From NCBI GenBank assembly GCA_002450335.1, contig DJZB01000051.1:34360-42106 (forward strand): a stretch of 7,747 bases of DNA. The letters are read 5' to 3'. The DNA is from Rhodobiaceae bacterium UBA6963. Lineage in GTDB: Bacteria; Pseudomonadota; Alphaproteobacteria; RS24. This document shows positions 1 to 7,747 of the stretch, piece by piece. The notes under the pieces are model-generated. The model had not been told where the DNA came from. It searched no databases and saw only the letters and a list, made by a program, of their open reading frames with translations. Position 1 is the first letter of the stretch. Every line of letters starts with the position of its first letter. The position numbers and the translations under genes were made by a program.

Positions 1-554
1 GTTGTGTCATCTACCGATAAGGTGGTTTGACTGATATATGCAATACGCGACGAATCGGAAACCTCTATTGCTTCTGCATCATCAGTGTTTTCAATCAGCT
101 TAATTTTTCCCTCGGGCAGTTGCCCCATTGTGCCAATAACTTCGGGGTGACCGGCATGCCCGATCATTAATATTTCATAGCCATTGGAAAAATGTTGCTG
201 CGCTTCAATATGCACCTTGGAGACGAGCGGGCAGGTTGCATCCAGCCAATTCAATTCCAGCCGGTTGGCTTCACGGGTAACGGATTTGGGTACCCCATGA
301 GCAGAAAAAATCACAGGCGTTTTTTCATCAAGGTCATCAGGCAAATCGCTCAGTTCTTCAATAAACACGGCACCTTTATTGGCGAGGTCATCAACCACGC
401 GCTTATTATGAACAATCTCATGGCGCACATAGACCGGCGGCCCGTAAATTTCGAGCGCCCGCTCAACAATCAACACGGCTCGATCAACACCCGCGCAAAA
501 TCCTCGCGGTGTGGCGAGTAGGAGTTTTAATGCGGGTTTGGACATATCTGACAT
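1..554 (-). CDS. ispH: 4-hydroxy-3-methylbut-2-enyl diphosphate reductase, N-terminal part (cut by window edge)
   Basis: IspH (LytB) is the cytosolic [4Fe-4S] enzyme that reduces HMBPP to isopentenyl and dimethylallyl diphosphate, the last step of the MEP pathway. Reading the minus strand from 554 gives 184 codons. The start region has [11 protein letters not shown] with the first cluster cysteine, C20. Other family landmarks are VRHEIVHNK (H49), FSAHGV (H86), [11 protein letters not shown] (second cluster cysteine C108), GHAGHPEV (H136, E138) and QTTLSVDDT at the window edge. The third cluster cysteine and the C-terminal third lie outside the window. I chose the ATG at 554 because GGA lies 7 nt upstream. 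An in-frame ATG at 593 would add 13 residues without a good ribosome site, and an ATG at 545 is also possible. The gene is divergent from the lipoprotein gene and looks intact. Identity is very secure; the exact start is less so. Confidence 0.96.
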   Translation of the reverse strand, partial: MSDMSKPALKLLLATPRGFCAGVDRAVLIVERALEIYGPPVYVRHEIVHNKRVVDDLANKGAVFIEELSDLPDDLDEKTPVIFSAHGVPKSVTREANRLELNWLDATCPLVSKVHIEAQQHFSNGYEILMIGHAGHPEVIGTMGQLPEGKIKLIENTDDAEAIEVSDSSRIAYISQTTLSVDDT

Positions 555-749
555 TAATTGATCCGTATGCTGATAATCATGAGACTTGCCCATTGTATTA
601 ACCCAATATACTTGCTCAATGTAATTGGCTTGGTTAGTTTAGCGGCATGCCTTTCTTAAGACATCTAATGAGCAAATCACTGGATATTTATAACCACAAT
701 ACTTATAAACCGAAACTGACTTACAGGCGACATTATAAAAGGAAACATG

Positions 750-1277
750 ATGTTTATGTCCAAAATAACAAAAACTTTTCTACCGGTGACTTTTATGGCC
801 ACCCTGCTGTCAGCCTGCGCAGGGGAGAAGCCTCTTCCCTATGTTGAATGCCCCAAGCCTTTCATTCTTGCTGATGGGGAACGCCTGGTTAGAAGCTCTG
901 GGCAAAGCTGGACGGCAGAGCTAAATTGGGTCGATTTAGCTTGCGAGGTGACAGGGCCATCTAACATGGAGATGGCATTATTTGTCAGTGGCCGCTTCTA
1001 TGCAAATTCCGCAGGCACGTATGATGCAACCCTCCCGGTGTTTATTGCTTTTGTGACAGATGATGACCGGGTTATTTCGCGCATGACCAAAAATGTCTCA
1101 GTTTCCTTGGAAGCCGCCACCTCAGGTGATTTTGTCAGTTTCAATCAAATGGTAAACGGACTTGATGTTCAATTGGATGCGGTTTCAAACAGTATGCAAG
1201 TTATTGTTGGGTTTGAATTATCCGCCGAGGAATTGGCGTCAAACATCTCAGAAAAGAAACGCCGACTTGGATATTAG
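750..1277 (+). CDS. Small predicted lipoprotein of unknown function
   Basis: This is a 175-residue secreted lipoprotein whose function I do not know. A positively charged start (MFMSKITK) and a hydrophobic stretch lead to the lipobox L-S-A-C, with the acylated cysteine at residue 23. Residue +2 after the Cys is Ala, so an outer-membrane destination is likely. The mature part is rich in alternating hydrophobic residues, suggesting a beta fold. From memory it resembles a family of alphaproteobacterial hypothetical lipoproteins with an early 'CP..ilaDg.RL' segment and a late 'VGFeLs.eELa.N' segment, but I cannot verify this. The start at 750 is preferred over 747 because AAAGGA (738-743) then sits 6 nt upstream; with 747 the gap is only 3 nt. 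It is transcribed toward the glycine riboswitch but is separated from it by its own promoter region. A real gene is very likely. Confidence 0.85.
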   Translation: MFMSKITKTFLPVTFMATLLSACAGEKPLPYVECPKPFILADGERLVRSSGQSWTAELNWVDLACEVTGPSNMEMALFVSGRFYANSAGTYDATLPVFIAFVTDDDRVISRMTKNVSVSLEAATSGDFVSFNQMVNGLDVQLDAVSNSMQVIVGFELSAEELASNISEKKRRLGY

Positions 1278-1311
1278 GCAGGTTTGTTAACCGAATAAAT
1301 ATGTCTCAACA

Positions 1312-1340
1312 TTGACTCTTGGTCGACTCGACTCCATAGT
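1312..1340 (+). promoter_or_regulatory. Candidate gcv operon promoter carrying three GANTC sites
   Basis: The -35 box TTGACT (1312-1317, 5/6 to consensus) is followed by a 17-nt spacer and the -10 box CATAGT (1335-1340, 4/6). GACTC, a CcrM-type methylation site, occurs three times: 1314-1318 overlapping the -35, 1325-1329 in the spacer, and 1330-1334 touching the -10. Predicted transcription would start near 1347, about 17 nt before the first aptamer. The layout closely matches the proximal ccrM promoter at 6820-6848. Promoter prediction by eye is uncertain; the GACTC triplet is directly visible. Confidence 0.55.
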
Positions 1341-1363
1341 ATGCTTATCTTTAAAATTGTTGT

Positions 1364-1455
1364 GGAAGAGACTGATTAAATTCGGCGCCGAAGGAGCAAC
1401 CGCCCTCGGAAACTCTCAGGCAAAAGGACCGCTTCAATTAAGGACTCTGGAAAGC
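1364..1455 (+). promoter_or_regulatory. Glycine riboswitch aptamer I
   Basis: Conserved glycine-aptamer blocks appear in order: GGAAGAGAC (1364-1372), GCGCCGAAGGAGCAA (1385-1399), AACTCTCAGGCAAAAGGAC (1411-1429) and GACTCTGGAAAGC (1443-1455). Two short hairpins fit the usual variable arms: CTGA pairing with TTCGG (from 1372), and CTT with AAG (1432-1442). The arms are short for the family but the core is intact. Confidence 0.93.
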
Positions 1456-1485
1456 AGATAAGCTCTAATTCTTGTTTTGAATACA

Positions 1486-1579
1486 GCTCATCTCACCGAC
1501 GGGGTAAATGGCAATAAATTGAGCTTGTATTCAATTTTATCTGCCATCAATCTCTCAGGTTCCCAAGACAGAGGAGGGC
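1486..1579 (+). promoter_or_regulatory. Glycine riboswitch aptamer II
   Basis: The closing helix is GCTCATCTC (1486-1494) with GAGGAGGGC (1571-1579), 8 of 9 positions paired counting G-U. Conserved blocks are CACCGACGGGGTAAA (1494-1508), ATCTCTCAGGT (1550-1560) and AGACAGAGGAGG (1566-1577). A long arm pairs ATGGCA (1508-1513) with TGCCAT (1542-1547), and ATAAATTGA (1514-1522) with the TCAATTTTAT region (1531-1540). The 3' closing strand contains the Shine-Dalgarno-like GAGGAGG, but no start codon lies at a useful distance from it. Confidence 0.9.
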
Positions 1580-1657
1580 ACAGCACGTTCCATAATAATG
1601 GTTCGGAAGTGATGTGTTTACTCTTGAGTTTTGGGAGCAGGTTTTCCTGTCGGTTTA

Positions 1658-2839
1658 ATGACCAACTCTACAATAGATTTTGACGGAACAAATAAAGGGT
1701 CGGGTTCGTCCTCTGTGCAAAGTTCAAAAGGCTATGCTAGAACCTCGCTCTATGACATGCATTTGCAGTTGGATGCAAAAATGGTGCCTTTTGCCGGATA
1801 TGAGATGCCTGTCCAATATGAGTTGGGTGTTATGGGCGAGCATCTCCACACTCGCGAGAAAGCTGGTTTGTTTGATGTTTCTCATATGGGACAAGCACAG
1901 CTGTTTCCTGAAGATCCTGATAGCGATGTTGCGCCTGTTTTCGAGGCGCTCGTTCCCGGTGGTATAATTTCTTTAAAAGAGAGTGGCATTCGTTACACGC
2001 AACTTACAAATCAAGATGGTGGCATTTTAGATGATTTAATGGTTACACGTTTTGGGAATACTCTCTGGTTGGTTGTGAACGCGGCATGTAAGAATGATGA
2101 CTTTGCTCATATCGCTCGGTCACTCGCCGGTAAGGCAAGACTGTCAGTCGAAAATCGATCACTCTTGGCATTGCAAGGCCCGCTGGCAGAAGCAGTCCTG
2201 AAAGAGCACTTACCTGCGGCGGCGGATTTGGCTTTCATGCAGGCCTGCCATGCAGATTATCAAGGGGAAAAGGTCATTATTTCGCGCTGTGGGTATACCG
2301 GCGAGGATGGTTTTGAAATTTCTCTCCCTAATGACATGGCTACCAATTTTGCGTCACTTTTACTGAAAAATGACGCGGTTGCGCCTATTGGGCTGGGTGC
2401 TCGGGACAGTTTAAGGCTTGAGGCAGGACTCTGTCTTTACGGCCATGATATTGATACCGGCACAACGCCTGTTGAAGCCGATTTAATGTGGTCTGTCCCA
2501 CGTCGTCGCCGTGAGTCGCTTGATTTTCCGGGTGCGCATAAAGTATCCCAACAATTATCACAAAAACCTGATCGCTTGCGTGTCGGTATTCAACCTGAAG
2601 GTCGAGCGCCCGCGCGGGAAGGTACTGAAATTCATGACATGGACAATAATCCTATCGGACGCATTACAAGCGGAGGCTTTGCACCAAGTTTGCAAGCCCC
2701 GATAGCGATGGGATATGTGAGTGCCGCGCATGCGGCGCCAGGCACACAAGTACAACTTATAATTCGCGGTAAACCTATGTTGGCACATATTACCGGCATG
2801 CCCTTTGTAGAACATAAATATTTGAGGACAAAATCATGA
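1658..2839 (+). CDS. gcvT: Glycine cleavage system T protein (aminomethyltransferase)
   Basis: GcvT releases ammonia from the aminomethyl group carried on lipoyl-GcvH and passes the one-carbon unit to tetrahydrofolate, giving 5,10-methylene-THF. The family core begins near residue 28 ([11 protein letters not shown]). Then follow [25 protein letters not shown], the folate-site stretch GGILDDLMV (Asp pair about residues 125-126), [10 protein letters not shown], and [17 protein letters not shown] with the C-terminal beta-barrel domain. At 393 residues it is slightly longer than usual because of a Ser/Gly-rich N-terminal tail of about 27 residues. I chose ATG 1658; TTG 1631 and GTG 1715 are in-frame alternatives. 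None has a close Shine-Dalgarno, although GGGAG lies at 1633-1637, 20 nt from the ATG. The stop overlaps the gcvH start (ATGA), implying translational coupling. It is the first gene behind the glycine riboswitch. Function is secure, start is not. Confidence 0.96.
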   Translation: MTNSTIDFDGTNKGSGSSSVQSSKGYARTSLYDMHLQLDAKMVPFAGYEMPVQYELGVMGEHLHTREKAGLFDVSHMGQAQLFPEDPDSDVAPVFEALVPGGIISLKESGIRYTQLTNQDGGILDDLMVTRFGNTLWLVVNAACKNDDFAHIARSLAGKARLSVENRSLLALQGPLAEAVLKEHLPAAADLAFMQACHADYQGEKVIISRCGYTGEDGFEISLPNDMATNFASLLLKNDAVAPIGLGARDSLRLEAGLCLYGHDIDTGTTPVEADLMWSVPRRRRESLDFPGAHKVSQQLSQKPDRLRVGIQPEGRAPAREGTEIHDMDNNPIGRITSGGFAPSLQAPIAMGYVSAAHAAPGTQVQLIIRGKPMLAHITGMPFVEHKYLRTKS

Positions 2840-3210
2840 GCAAGAAATTTACCAAAGACCATGAATGGATCAGTCTTGAAGGCGATTTAGCGCGCATCGG
2901 CATTACGGATTACGCCCAAGAACAGCTTGGTGATGTTGTCTTCGTCGAATTGCCTGAAGCAGGACGTCAGGTCGAACAGGGTAATGATGCGGCTGTAGTT
3001 GAAAGTGTCAAGGCCGCGAGTGAAGTCTATGCGCCGGTATCGGGTGAAATTGTTGAGCCGAATGTAAAATTGGAAGATGAACCTGCTTTGGTCAATCAGG
3101 ACCCGGCAGAAGGTGGATGGTTTTTTACCATGAAAGTGTCCAACCCTGACGAGTTGAACGATTTGATGGATGAGGCAGCTTATGCCGATTATGTGAAGGA
3201 GCTAGGTTAA
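2836..3210 (+). CDS. gcvH: Glycine cleavage system H protein (lipoyl carrier)
   Basis: GcvH is the small soluble carrier whose lipoylated lysine shuttles the aminomethyl intermediate between the P, T and L proteins. At 124 residues it has normal length. It opens with the family pattern KFTKDHEWI and contains [20 protein letters not shown]. The lipoylation site is [17 protein letters not shown], with the modified lysine at K59. The C-terminal half has the conserved [14 protein letters not shown]. The start is well supported: GAGGA (2824-2828) lies 7 nt upstream. The ATG overlaps the gcvT stop by 4 bases, and the TAA stop shares its last base with the gcvPA start. Nothing unusual in the protein. 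Confidence 0.98.
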   Translation: MSKKFTKDHEWISLEGDLARIGITDYAQEQLGDVVFVELPEAGRQVEQGNDAAVVESVKAASEVYAPVSGEIVEPNVKLEDEPALVNQDPAEGGWFFTMKVSNPDELNDLMDEAAYADYVKELG

Positions 3211-4565
3211 TGCGTTATTTACCTCTAACCCCGACAGACCGTGGCGCGATGTTATCGCGGATCGGCGTGAATACCATTGATGATCTTTTTATAGATGTGC
3301 CTGAAGCCGCGCGTCTTGATGGCCCTATTAATCTGCCGCCGCATCAAAGTGAGATGCAGGTTGAGCGCGATCTGTTTGCTATGGCAGCGCAAAACAAAAC
3401 AGCCTCTACCGTACCTTTCTTTTGTGGTGCCGGGGCTTATAAGCACCATGTGCCTGCCAGTGTGGATCATATTATTCAGCGTTCGGAGTTTTTGACTTCC
3501 TACACGCCTTATCAGCCGGAAATTACCCAAGGTACTTTGCAGTATTTGTTTGAGTTCCAAACTCAGGTCTGTGAGCTGACAGGCATGCCGGTTGCCAATG
3601 CATCTATGTATGACGGGTCAACGGCAACAGGTGAGGCTGTGCTGATGGCGCACCGGATTACACGCAAAAAACGCGCAGTTATTTCGGCGCGTTTGCACCC
3701 GCATTATCGCGGTGTGATTGATAACCTCTCAGATATGGGCGGATTTGATGTCGCGTCACCTGCTGACTCTTTCAATGGTGTTGAAGATTTAATTGCGCTT
3801 ATCGATGAGGATACATCTAGCGTCGTGGTGCAATATCCTGATTTCTTTGGCAACATTATGGATTATTCGACGCTTGCGCGTGAAGTCCAGTCACGCGGCT
3901 GTTTGCTGATAGTTGTTGTGCCGGAAATTATTTCGCTGGGGCTGTTGAAGCGTCCCGGTGATATGGGCGCCGATATTGTGACCGGCGAGGGGCAAAGCCT
4001 CGGCAATGGACTTAATTTTGGTGGGCCTTATGTCGGGCTGTTTGCGGCCAAGGAAAAATATCTCCGCCAGATGCCGGGTCGTCTATGTGGCGAAACAGTT
4101 GATGCTGATGGCAAGCGCGGTTTTGTGCTGACGCTCTCAACGCGGGAGCAGCATATTCGCCGTGATAAGGCGACATCCAATATTTGCACCAATTCAGGTC
4201 TTTGCTCACTGGCGTTTACCGCTCATATGACATTGCTTGGCGGACAGGGGCTTCGGCATCTTGCTGAATTGAACCATGCGCGCGCCGTGCACTTGGCTGA
4301 CAAACTTGCCAACATTGACGGCGTAGAGGTGGTGACACCGGCTTTCTTCAATGAATTTGCCATTCGCCTACCTGCCCCCGCCGGACAAATTGTTGAGGCT
4401 TTGGCTGAGAAGTCTGTTCTGGGCGGTGTGCCTGTATCGCGGCTCATGCCGGACTCGGATATGGATGATGTGCTTCTGGTGGCTGCTACCGAGGCAAATA
4501 CCGAAGCGGATTTAGAAATTTACGAAACAGCACTGAGAGATGTGCTGAAAGGGGTATCGGCATGA
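3210..4565 (+). CDS. gcvPA: Glycine dehydrogenase (decarboxylating) subunit 1, P-protein alpha
   Basis: In organisms with a split P-protein, GcvPA and GcvPB together form the PLP enzyme that decarboxylates glycine and loads the aminomethyl group onto lipoyl-GcvH. This 451-residue protein corresponds to the N-terminal half of the one-chain enzyme. Recognisable stretches are MRYLPLT at the start, [83 protein letters not shown] and [20 protein letters not shown]. As expected for this subunit, it lacks the PLP-binding lysine motif, which is in GcvPB. Start and stop overlap the neighbours (TAATG with gcvH, ATGA with gcvPB), so the operon is translationally coupled and equal subunit output is plausible. 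Confidence 0.97.
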   Translation: MRYLPLTPTDRGAMLSRIGVNTIDDLFIDVPEAARLDGPINLPPHQSEMQVERDLFAMAAQNKTASTVPFFCGAGAYKHHVPASVDHIIQRSEFLTSYTPYQPEITQGTLQYLFEFQTQVCELTGMPVANASMYDGSTATGEAVLMAHRITRKKRAVISARLHPHYRGVIDNLSDMGGFDVASPADSFNGVEDLIALIDEDTSSVVVQYPDFFGNIMDYSTLAREVQSRGCLLIVVVPEIISLGLLKRPGDMGADIVTGEGQSLGNGLNFGGPYVGLFAAKEKYLRQMPGRLCGETVDADGKRGFVLTLSTREQHIRRDKATSNICTNSGLCSLAFTAHMTLLGGQGLRHLAELNHARAVHLADKLANIDGVEVVTPAFFNEFAIRLPAPAGQIVEALAEKSVLGGVPVSRLMPDSDMDDVLLVAATEANTEADLEIYETALRDVLKGVSA

Positions 4566-6106
4566 ATGAGATGACACCTATGAAACAAGACAGAAAGCAA
4601 ACCTTCACAGGGCATCAAGCTTTGATACTGGAAGAAAAACTTATTTTTGAGATTGGCAGTGCCGATAAGTCGGGTGTTGACCTTGAGCCTGTCCCTGCGG
4701 TGAATACCAGACTGGGTGATTGCATGGCGCCTTCCAAGCCGAATCTGCCCGGCCTGTCAGAGCCTGAAGCTTTGCGCCATTTTGTTAGGCTCAGTCAGAA
4801 AAACCATTCAATTGATGCTGGGCTTTATCCTTTGGGTTCTTGCACCATGAAACATAATCCGCGTCTCAATGAAAAAATGGCGCGTCTGCCCGGTTTTTCA
4901 GATATTCACCCGCTTCAGCCTGTTTCAACAGTACAGGGTGCGCTGGAGCTGATGGATGAATTGGCGCATTGGTTGAAGACATTGACCAATATGCCTGCCG
5001 TTGCGCTTTCACCCAAAGCGGGTGCGCATGGTGAATTATGCGGCATGATGGCAATACGTGCGGCGATTGAAGCGCGCGGCGAGTTGGAAACCCGCCGCCG
5101 AGTCCTTGTGCCGGAGTCCGCGCATGGGACCAATCCGGCGACGGCGGCTTTGTTGGGCTTTAAAGTTGATGAAATACCTGCCAATGCGGATGGTCGTGTT
5201 GACCTTGCCGCTTTTAAGGACAAGCTGGGTGATGACGTTGCCGCGATTATGTTGACCAATCCGAACACATGCGGATTGTTTGAGCGCGATATCATTGAGA
5301 TTGCCGATGCTTTGCACGAGGCTGGCGGCTATTTCTATTGTGACGGGGCGAATTTTAACGCCATTGTCGGACGTGTCAGACCGGGAGATCTCGGCATTGA
5401 TGCGATGCATATTAATCTGCATAAAACTTTCTCCACCCCGCATGGCGGCGGTGGTCCGGGGTCAGGGCCGACGGTTCTGTCCGACAGGCTGGAAGCTTTT
5501 GCGCCACTGCCCTATGTGGTTGCCGGCGAGAATGGTTTTGACCTGATTGAACTTGAAGCGCAAAGTGCTAACCAACCATTTGGGCGGATGGTGGCGTTTC
5601 ATGGGCAGATGGGCATGTTTGTCCGTGCTTTGTCTTATATGAAAAGTCATGGCTCTGATGGTTTGCGCCAAGTGGCGGAAGATGCGGTGTTGAACGCCAA
5701 TTATGTTCTGGCGTCTTTGCAGGATGTGATGACCGCGCCATTTGCCGGACCCTGCATGCATGAGGCTTTGTTTGATGACGGCTTCTTAAAAGGCACGGGC
5801 ATAGACACGCTTGATTTCGCCAAGGCCATGATTGATGAGGGCTATCACCCGATGACGATGTATTTCCCGTTGGTGGTGCATGGCGCGATGCTGATTGAGC
5901 CGACGGAAACGGAAAGCCGCGACACGCTGGATTTGTTTATCGCAACCTTGCGGGATTTGGTGCGCAGTGCCAATGCTGGCGAAACGGAACGCTTTACGAA
6001 TGCGCCCGAGCTTGCCCCGCGTCGTCGTTTGGATGAAACCCGTGCGGCGCGTCAACCGATTTTACGTTGGCAGGCGGCAGAGGAAACGGCACAAGCGGCC
6101 GAATAA
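4562..6106 (+). CDS. gcvPB: Glycine dehydrogenase (decarboxylating) subunit 2, P-protein beta
   Basis: This is the PLP-carrying half of the split P-protein; it acts with GcvPA in glycine decarboxylation. It has 514 residues. Landmarks are [13 protein letters not shown] (from residue 89), [43 protein letters not shown], and [17 protein letters not shown], which is followed by [18 protein letters not shown]. The lysine in that last motif, K288, should form the Schiff base with PLP. The C-terminal part has [29 protein letters not shown] (4548-4554) sits 7 nt before the ATG, which overlaps the gcvPA stop. No terminator hairpin is visible after the stop at 6106, and rnhB follows at once, so the two are probably cotranscribed. 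Motifs are complete and no frameshift was seen. Confidence 0.97.
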   Translation: MNEMTPMKQDRKQTFTGHQALILEEKLIFEIGSADKSGVDLEPVPAVNTRLGDCMAPSKPNLPGLSEPEALRHFVRLSQKNHSIDAGLYPLGSCTMKHNPRLNEKMARLPGFSDIHPLQPVSTVQGALELMDELAHWLKTLTNMPAVALSPKAGAHGELCGMMAIRAAIEARGELETRRRVLVPESAHGTNPATAALLGFKVDEIPANADGRVDLAAFKDKLGDDVAAIMLTNPNTCGLFERDIIEIADALHEAGGYFYCDGANFNAIVGRVRPGDLGIDAMHINLHKTFSTPHGGGGPGSGPTVLSDRLEAFAPLPYVVAGENGFDLIELEAQSANQPFGRMVAFHGQMGMFVRALSYMKSHGSDGLRQVAEDAVLNANYVLASLQDVMTAPFAGPCMHEALFDDGFLKGTGIDTLDFAKAMIDEGYHPMTMYFPLVVHGAMLIEPTETESRDTLDLFIATLRDLVRSANAGETERFTNAPELAPRRRLDETRAARQPILRWQAAEETAQAAE

Positions 6107-6756
6107 GAGGATACGCCATAGATATCGCGGCAGAAACAGCGCGAGGCTGGCCTGAAAAAAGGGTCGTCGGGGTTGATGAGGCCGGGCGCGGCCCTTGGGC
6201 GGGTCCGGTGGTTGCGGCGGCGGTTTATTTGCCTGCCGATTATGAAGCGCGGGGGCTTGTTGGCCTCAATGACAGCAAAAAACTCTCCGAAAAAAAGCGC
6301 GAGGCGTTGTTTGAGCTTATCTGCACCTTGCCTTCTGGCATTGGTGTAGGCATTGGTGTCGGCATTGGTATTGCCGAGGTTGAGGAAATCGACACGCTGA
6401 ATATTTTGCAGGCAAGTATGCTGGCAATGCATCGCGCAGTGTCGGCTTTGCCGTTTACGCCGGATTTCGCGCTGGTCGATGGCAATCGCCTGCCGGCATG
6501 GGATGTGCCGTCTGACTTTCTGATTGGCGGGGATGCGCGCTCGGTTTCGATTGCGGCGGCCTCGATTGTGGCGAAAGTCACCCGCGACCGGATGATGGTG
6601 GCACTGGATGCCGAATTTCCCGGCTATGGCTGGGCGGGCAATAAGGGATATGGTGTAAAAATGCACCAAGAGGGGCTGGCGCGGCTGGGCGTGACGCCGC
6701 ATCATCGCCGCAGTTTTGCCCCGATACGCAAGATGTTGAGTCGCAACGCTGTTTGA
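6067..6756 (+). CDS. rnhB: Ribonuclease HII, start codon uncertain (TTG 6067 or ATA 6118)
   Basis: RNase HII cuts the RNA strand of RNA-DNA hybrids, including single ribonucleotides in DNA, and works in the cytoplasm during replication and repair. Numbered from TTG 6067, the acidic active-site residues are D37 and E38 (VGVDEAGRGPWAGP), D138 (LVDGNRLP) and D156 (IGGDARS). Other family blocks are NDSKKLSEKKRE, EEIDTLNILQASMLAMHRAV, SIAAASIVAKVTRD and GNKGYG near the C-terminus. TTG 6067 is the only ATG/GTG/TTG in frame upstream of the active site, but it lies inside gcvPB with no ribosome site and gives 229 residues. ATA 6118 has AGAGGA six bases upstream and gives about 212 residues, nearer to normal length. 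A 36-bp GIGV repeat (residues 91-102) lies just before the EEID block. Function is secure, the start is not. Confidence 0.93.
   Translation: MAGGRGNGTSGRIRGYAIDIAAETARGWPEKRVVGVDEAGRGPWAGPVVAAAVYLPADYEARGLVGLNDSKKLSEKKREALFELICTLPSGIGVGIGVGIGIAEVEEIDTLNILQASMLAMHRAVSALPFTPDFALVDGNRLPAWDVPSDFLIGGDARSVSIAAASIVAKVTRDRMMVALDAEFPGYGWAGNKGYGVKMHQEGLARLGVTPHHRRSFAPIRKMLSRNAV
6106..6120 (+). promoter_or_regulatory. Ribosome binding site followed by ATA, probable rnhB start signal
   Basis: AGAGGA (6106-6111) starts on the last base of the gcvPB stop codon. It is followed after 6 nt (TACGCC) by ATA at 6118-6120, in frame with RNase HII. Spacing and sequence are what one expects of a Shine-Dalgarno plus start codon, except that the codon is ATA, not ATG. 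Either ATA is used as a rare start or the third base is a mutation or sequence error. Confidence 0.55.
6337..6372 (+). repeat. 12-bp tandem repeat, three copies, inside rnhB
   Basis: The units are GGCATTGGTGTA, GGCATTGGTGTC and GGCATTGGTATT. Copies 1 and 2 differ at one base; copy 3 differs from copy 2 at two. The repeat keeps the reading frame and encodes GIGV-GIGV-GIGI just before the conserved EEID helix. Related enzymes have one short 'vGia' strand here, so the extra copies look like local expansion. Confidence 0.9.
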
Positions 6757-6769
6757 CGGACTCTATATA
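6741..6769 (+). promoter_or_regulatory. Possible distal ccrM promoter
   Basis: TATATA (6764-6769) could be a -10 box, with a weak -35, TCGCAA (6741-6746), 17 nt upstream. GAGTC (6738-6742) overlaps the -35 and GACTC (6759-6763) abuts the -10, the same arrangement as in the other two candidate promoters. Predicted initiation would fall in or next to the DnaA box at 6775-6783. The -35 is poor, so confidence is low. Confidence 0.3.
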
Positions 6770-6770
6770 G

Positions 6771-7747
<977 letters not shown>

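Larger units (their letters stand above)
1343..1579 (+). promoter_or_regulatory. Tandem glycine riboswitch (gcvT RNA element) upstream of gcvT
   Basis: Two glycine-binding aptamers lie in tandem in the gcvT leader, joined by a linker of about 30 nt. Each contains the family's conserved blocks (see the two aptamer entries). GCTTATCT (1343-1350) before aptamer I is the exact reverse complement of AGATAAGC (1456-1463) in the linker. This fits the leader-linker helix with kink-turn (P0) described for tandem glycine riboswitches. In known cases glycine binding switches glycine cleavage genes on. I see no intrinsic terminator (GC-rich hairpin plus T run) between 1579 and gcvT, so the switch may act on translation or through Rho; that is inference. 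If transcription starts near 1347, only part of the leader strand would be in the RNA. Confidence 0.93.

Noticed and set aside
192..521. 109-codon plus-strand frame
   Set aside because: It is antisense to ispH, which is clearly coding on the minus strand with cluster cysteines and histidines in place.
647..847. 66-codon plus-strand frame overlapping the lipoprotein start
   Set aside because: The overlapping frame from 750 has a ribosome site, signal peptide and lipobox; this one has none.
1443..1447. GACTC as a fourth methylation site near the gcv promoter
   Set aside because: It is part of the conserved aptamer block GACTCTGG, so its presence is explained by RNA constraint and it is not counted in the promoter cluster.
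1477..1683. 68-codon plus-strand frame starting before aptamer II
   Set aside because: It runs through the conserved riboswitch RNA and overlaps the gcvT start in another frame; the peptide has no recognisable feature.
6052..6705. 217-codon open frame on the minus strand
   Set aside because: It is antisense to rnhB and the end of gcvPB; it has the low-complexity composition typical of a shadow frame.

Overview
The window reads as a stretch of an alphaproteobacterial chromosome. The clearest marker is the 3'-terminal gene, a CcrM-type adenine DNA methyltransferase (GANTC-specific in the known family members). The split P-protein glycine cleavage operon and the rnhB-ccrM neighbourhood fit the same group. 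I cannot name the genus. No mobile element, CRISPR array, tRNA or rRNA is visible.

Layout. Positions 1-554 (minus strand) hold the N-terminal 184 residues of IspH, the last enzyme of the MEP isoprenoid pathway, cut by the window edge. A divergent gene at 750-1277 encodes a small lipoprotein of unknown function. The gene-free stretch 1278-1657 holds a candidate promoter with three GANTC sites and then a tandem glycine riboswitch with two aptamers. Next comes a tightly overlapped operon: gcvT (1658-2839), gcvH (2836-3210), gcvPA (3210-4565), gcvPB (4562-6106) and almost certainly rnhB (to 6756). The 98-bp gap between rnhB and ccrM, with the last bases of rnhB, carries five GANTC sites and a perfect DnaA box. 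ccrM (6855 to the end) runs off the window before its C-terminal domain.

How the genes work together. GcvT, GcvH, GcvPA and GcvPB form the glycine cleavage system (GcvL, dihydrolipoamide dehydrogenase, is not in the window). It turns glycine into CO2, ammonia and 5,10-methylene-tetrahydrofolate, and the riboswitch ties its expression to glycine. The one-carbon units feed thymidylate, purines and, through methionine, S-adenosylmethionine, the methyl donor of CcrM. RnhB removes RNA from RNA-DNA hybrids during replication and repair.

Most interesting observation. My hand scan found 18 GANTC sites in the whole window. Eight of them sit in two short segments, 1314-1334 and 6738-6843, directly over the predicted promoters of the gcv operon and of ccrM. 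The two promoters share one design: TTGAC, a 17-nt spacer, a CAT(A/G)GT -10 box, one GACTC in the spacer and a second GACTC at the edge of the -10. With the DnaA box, this suggests that methylation state and replication timing control both ccrM and a riboswitch-regulated one-carbon operon. That is inference and needs testing. Other oddities are an rnhB whose only well-placed start codon is ATA, a 3 x 12-bp repeat inside rnhB, a duplicated Ser-Asp-Trp motif in CcrM, and a possibly leaderless ccrM transcript.
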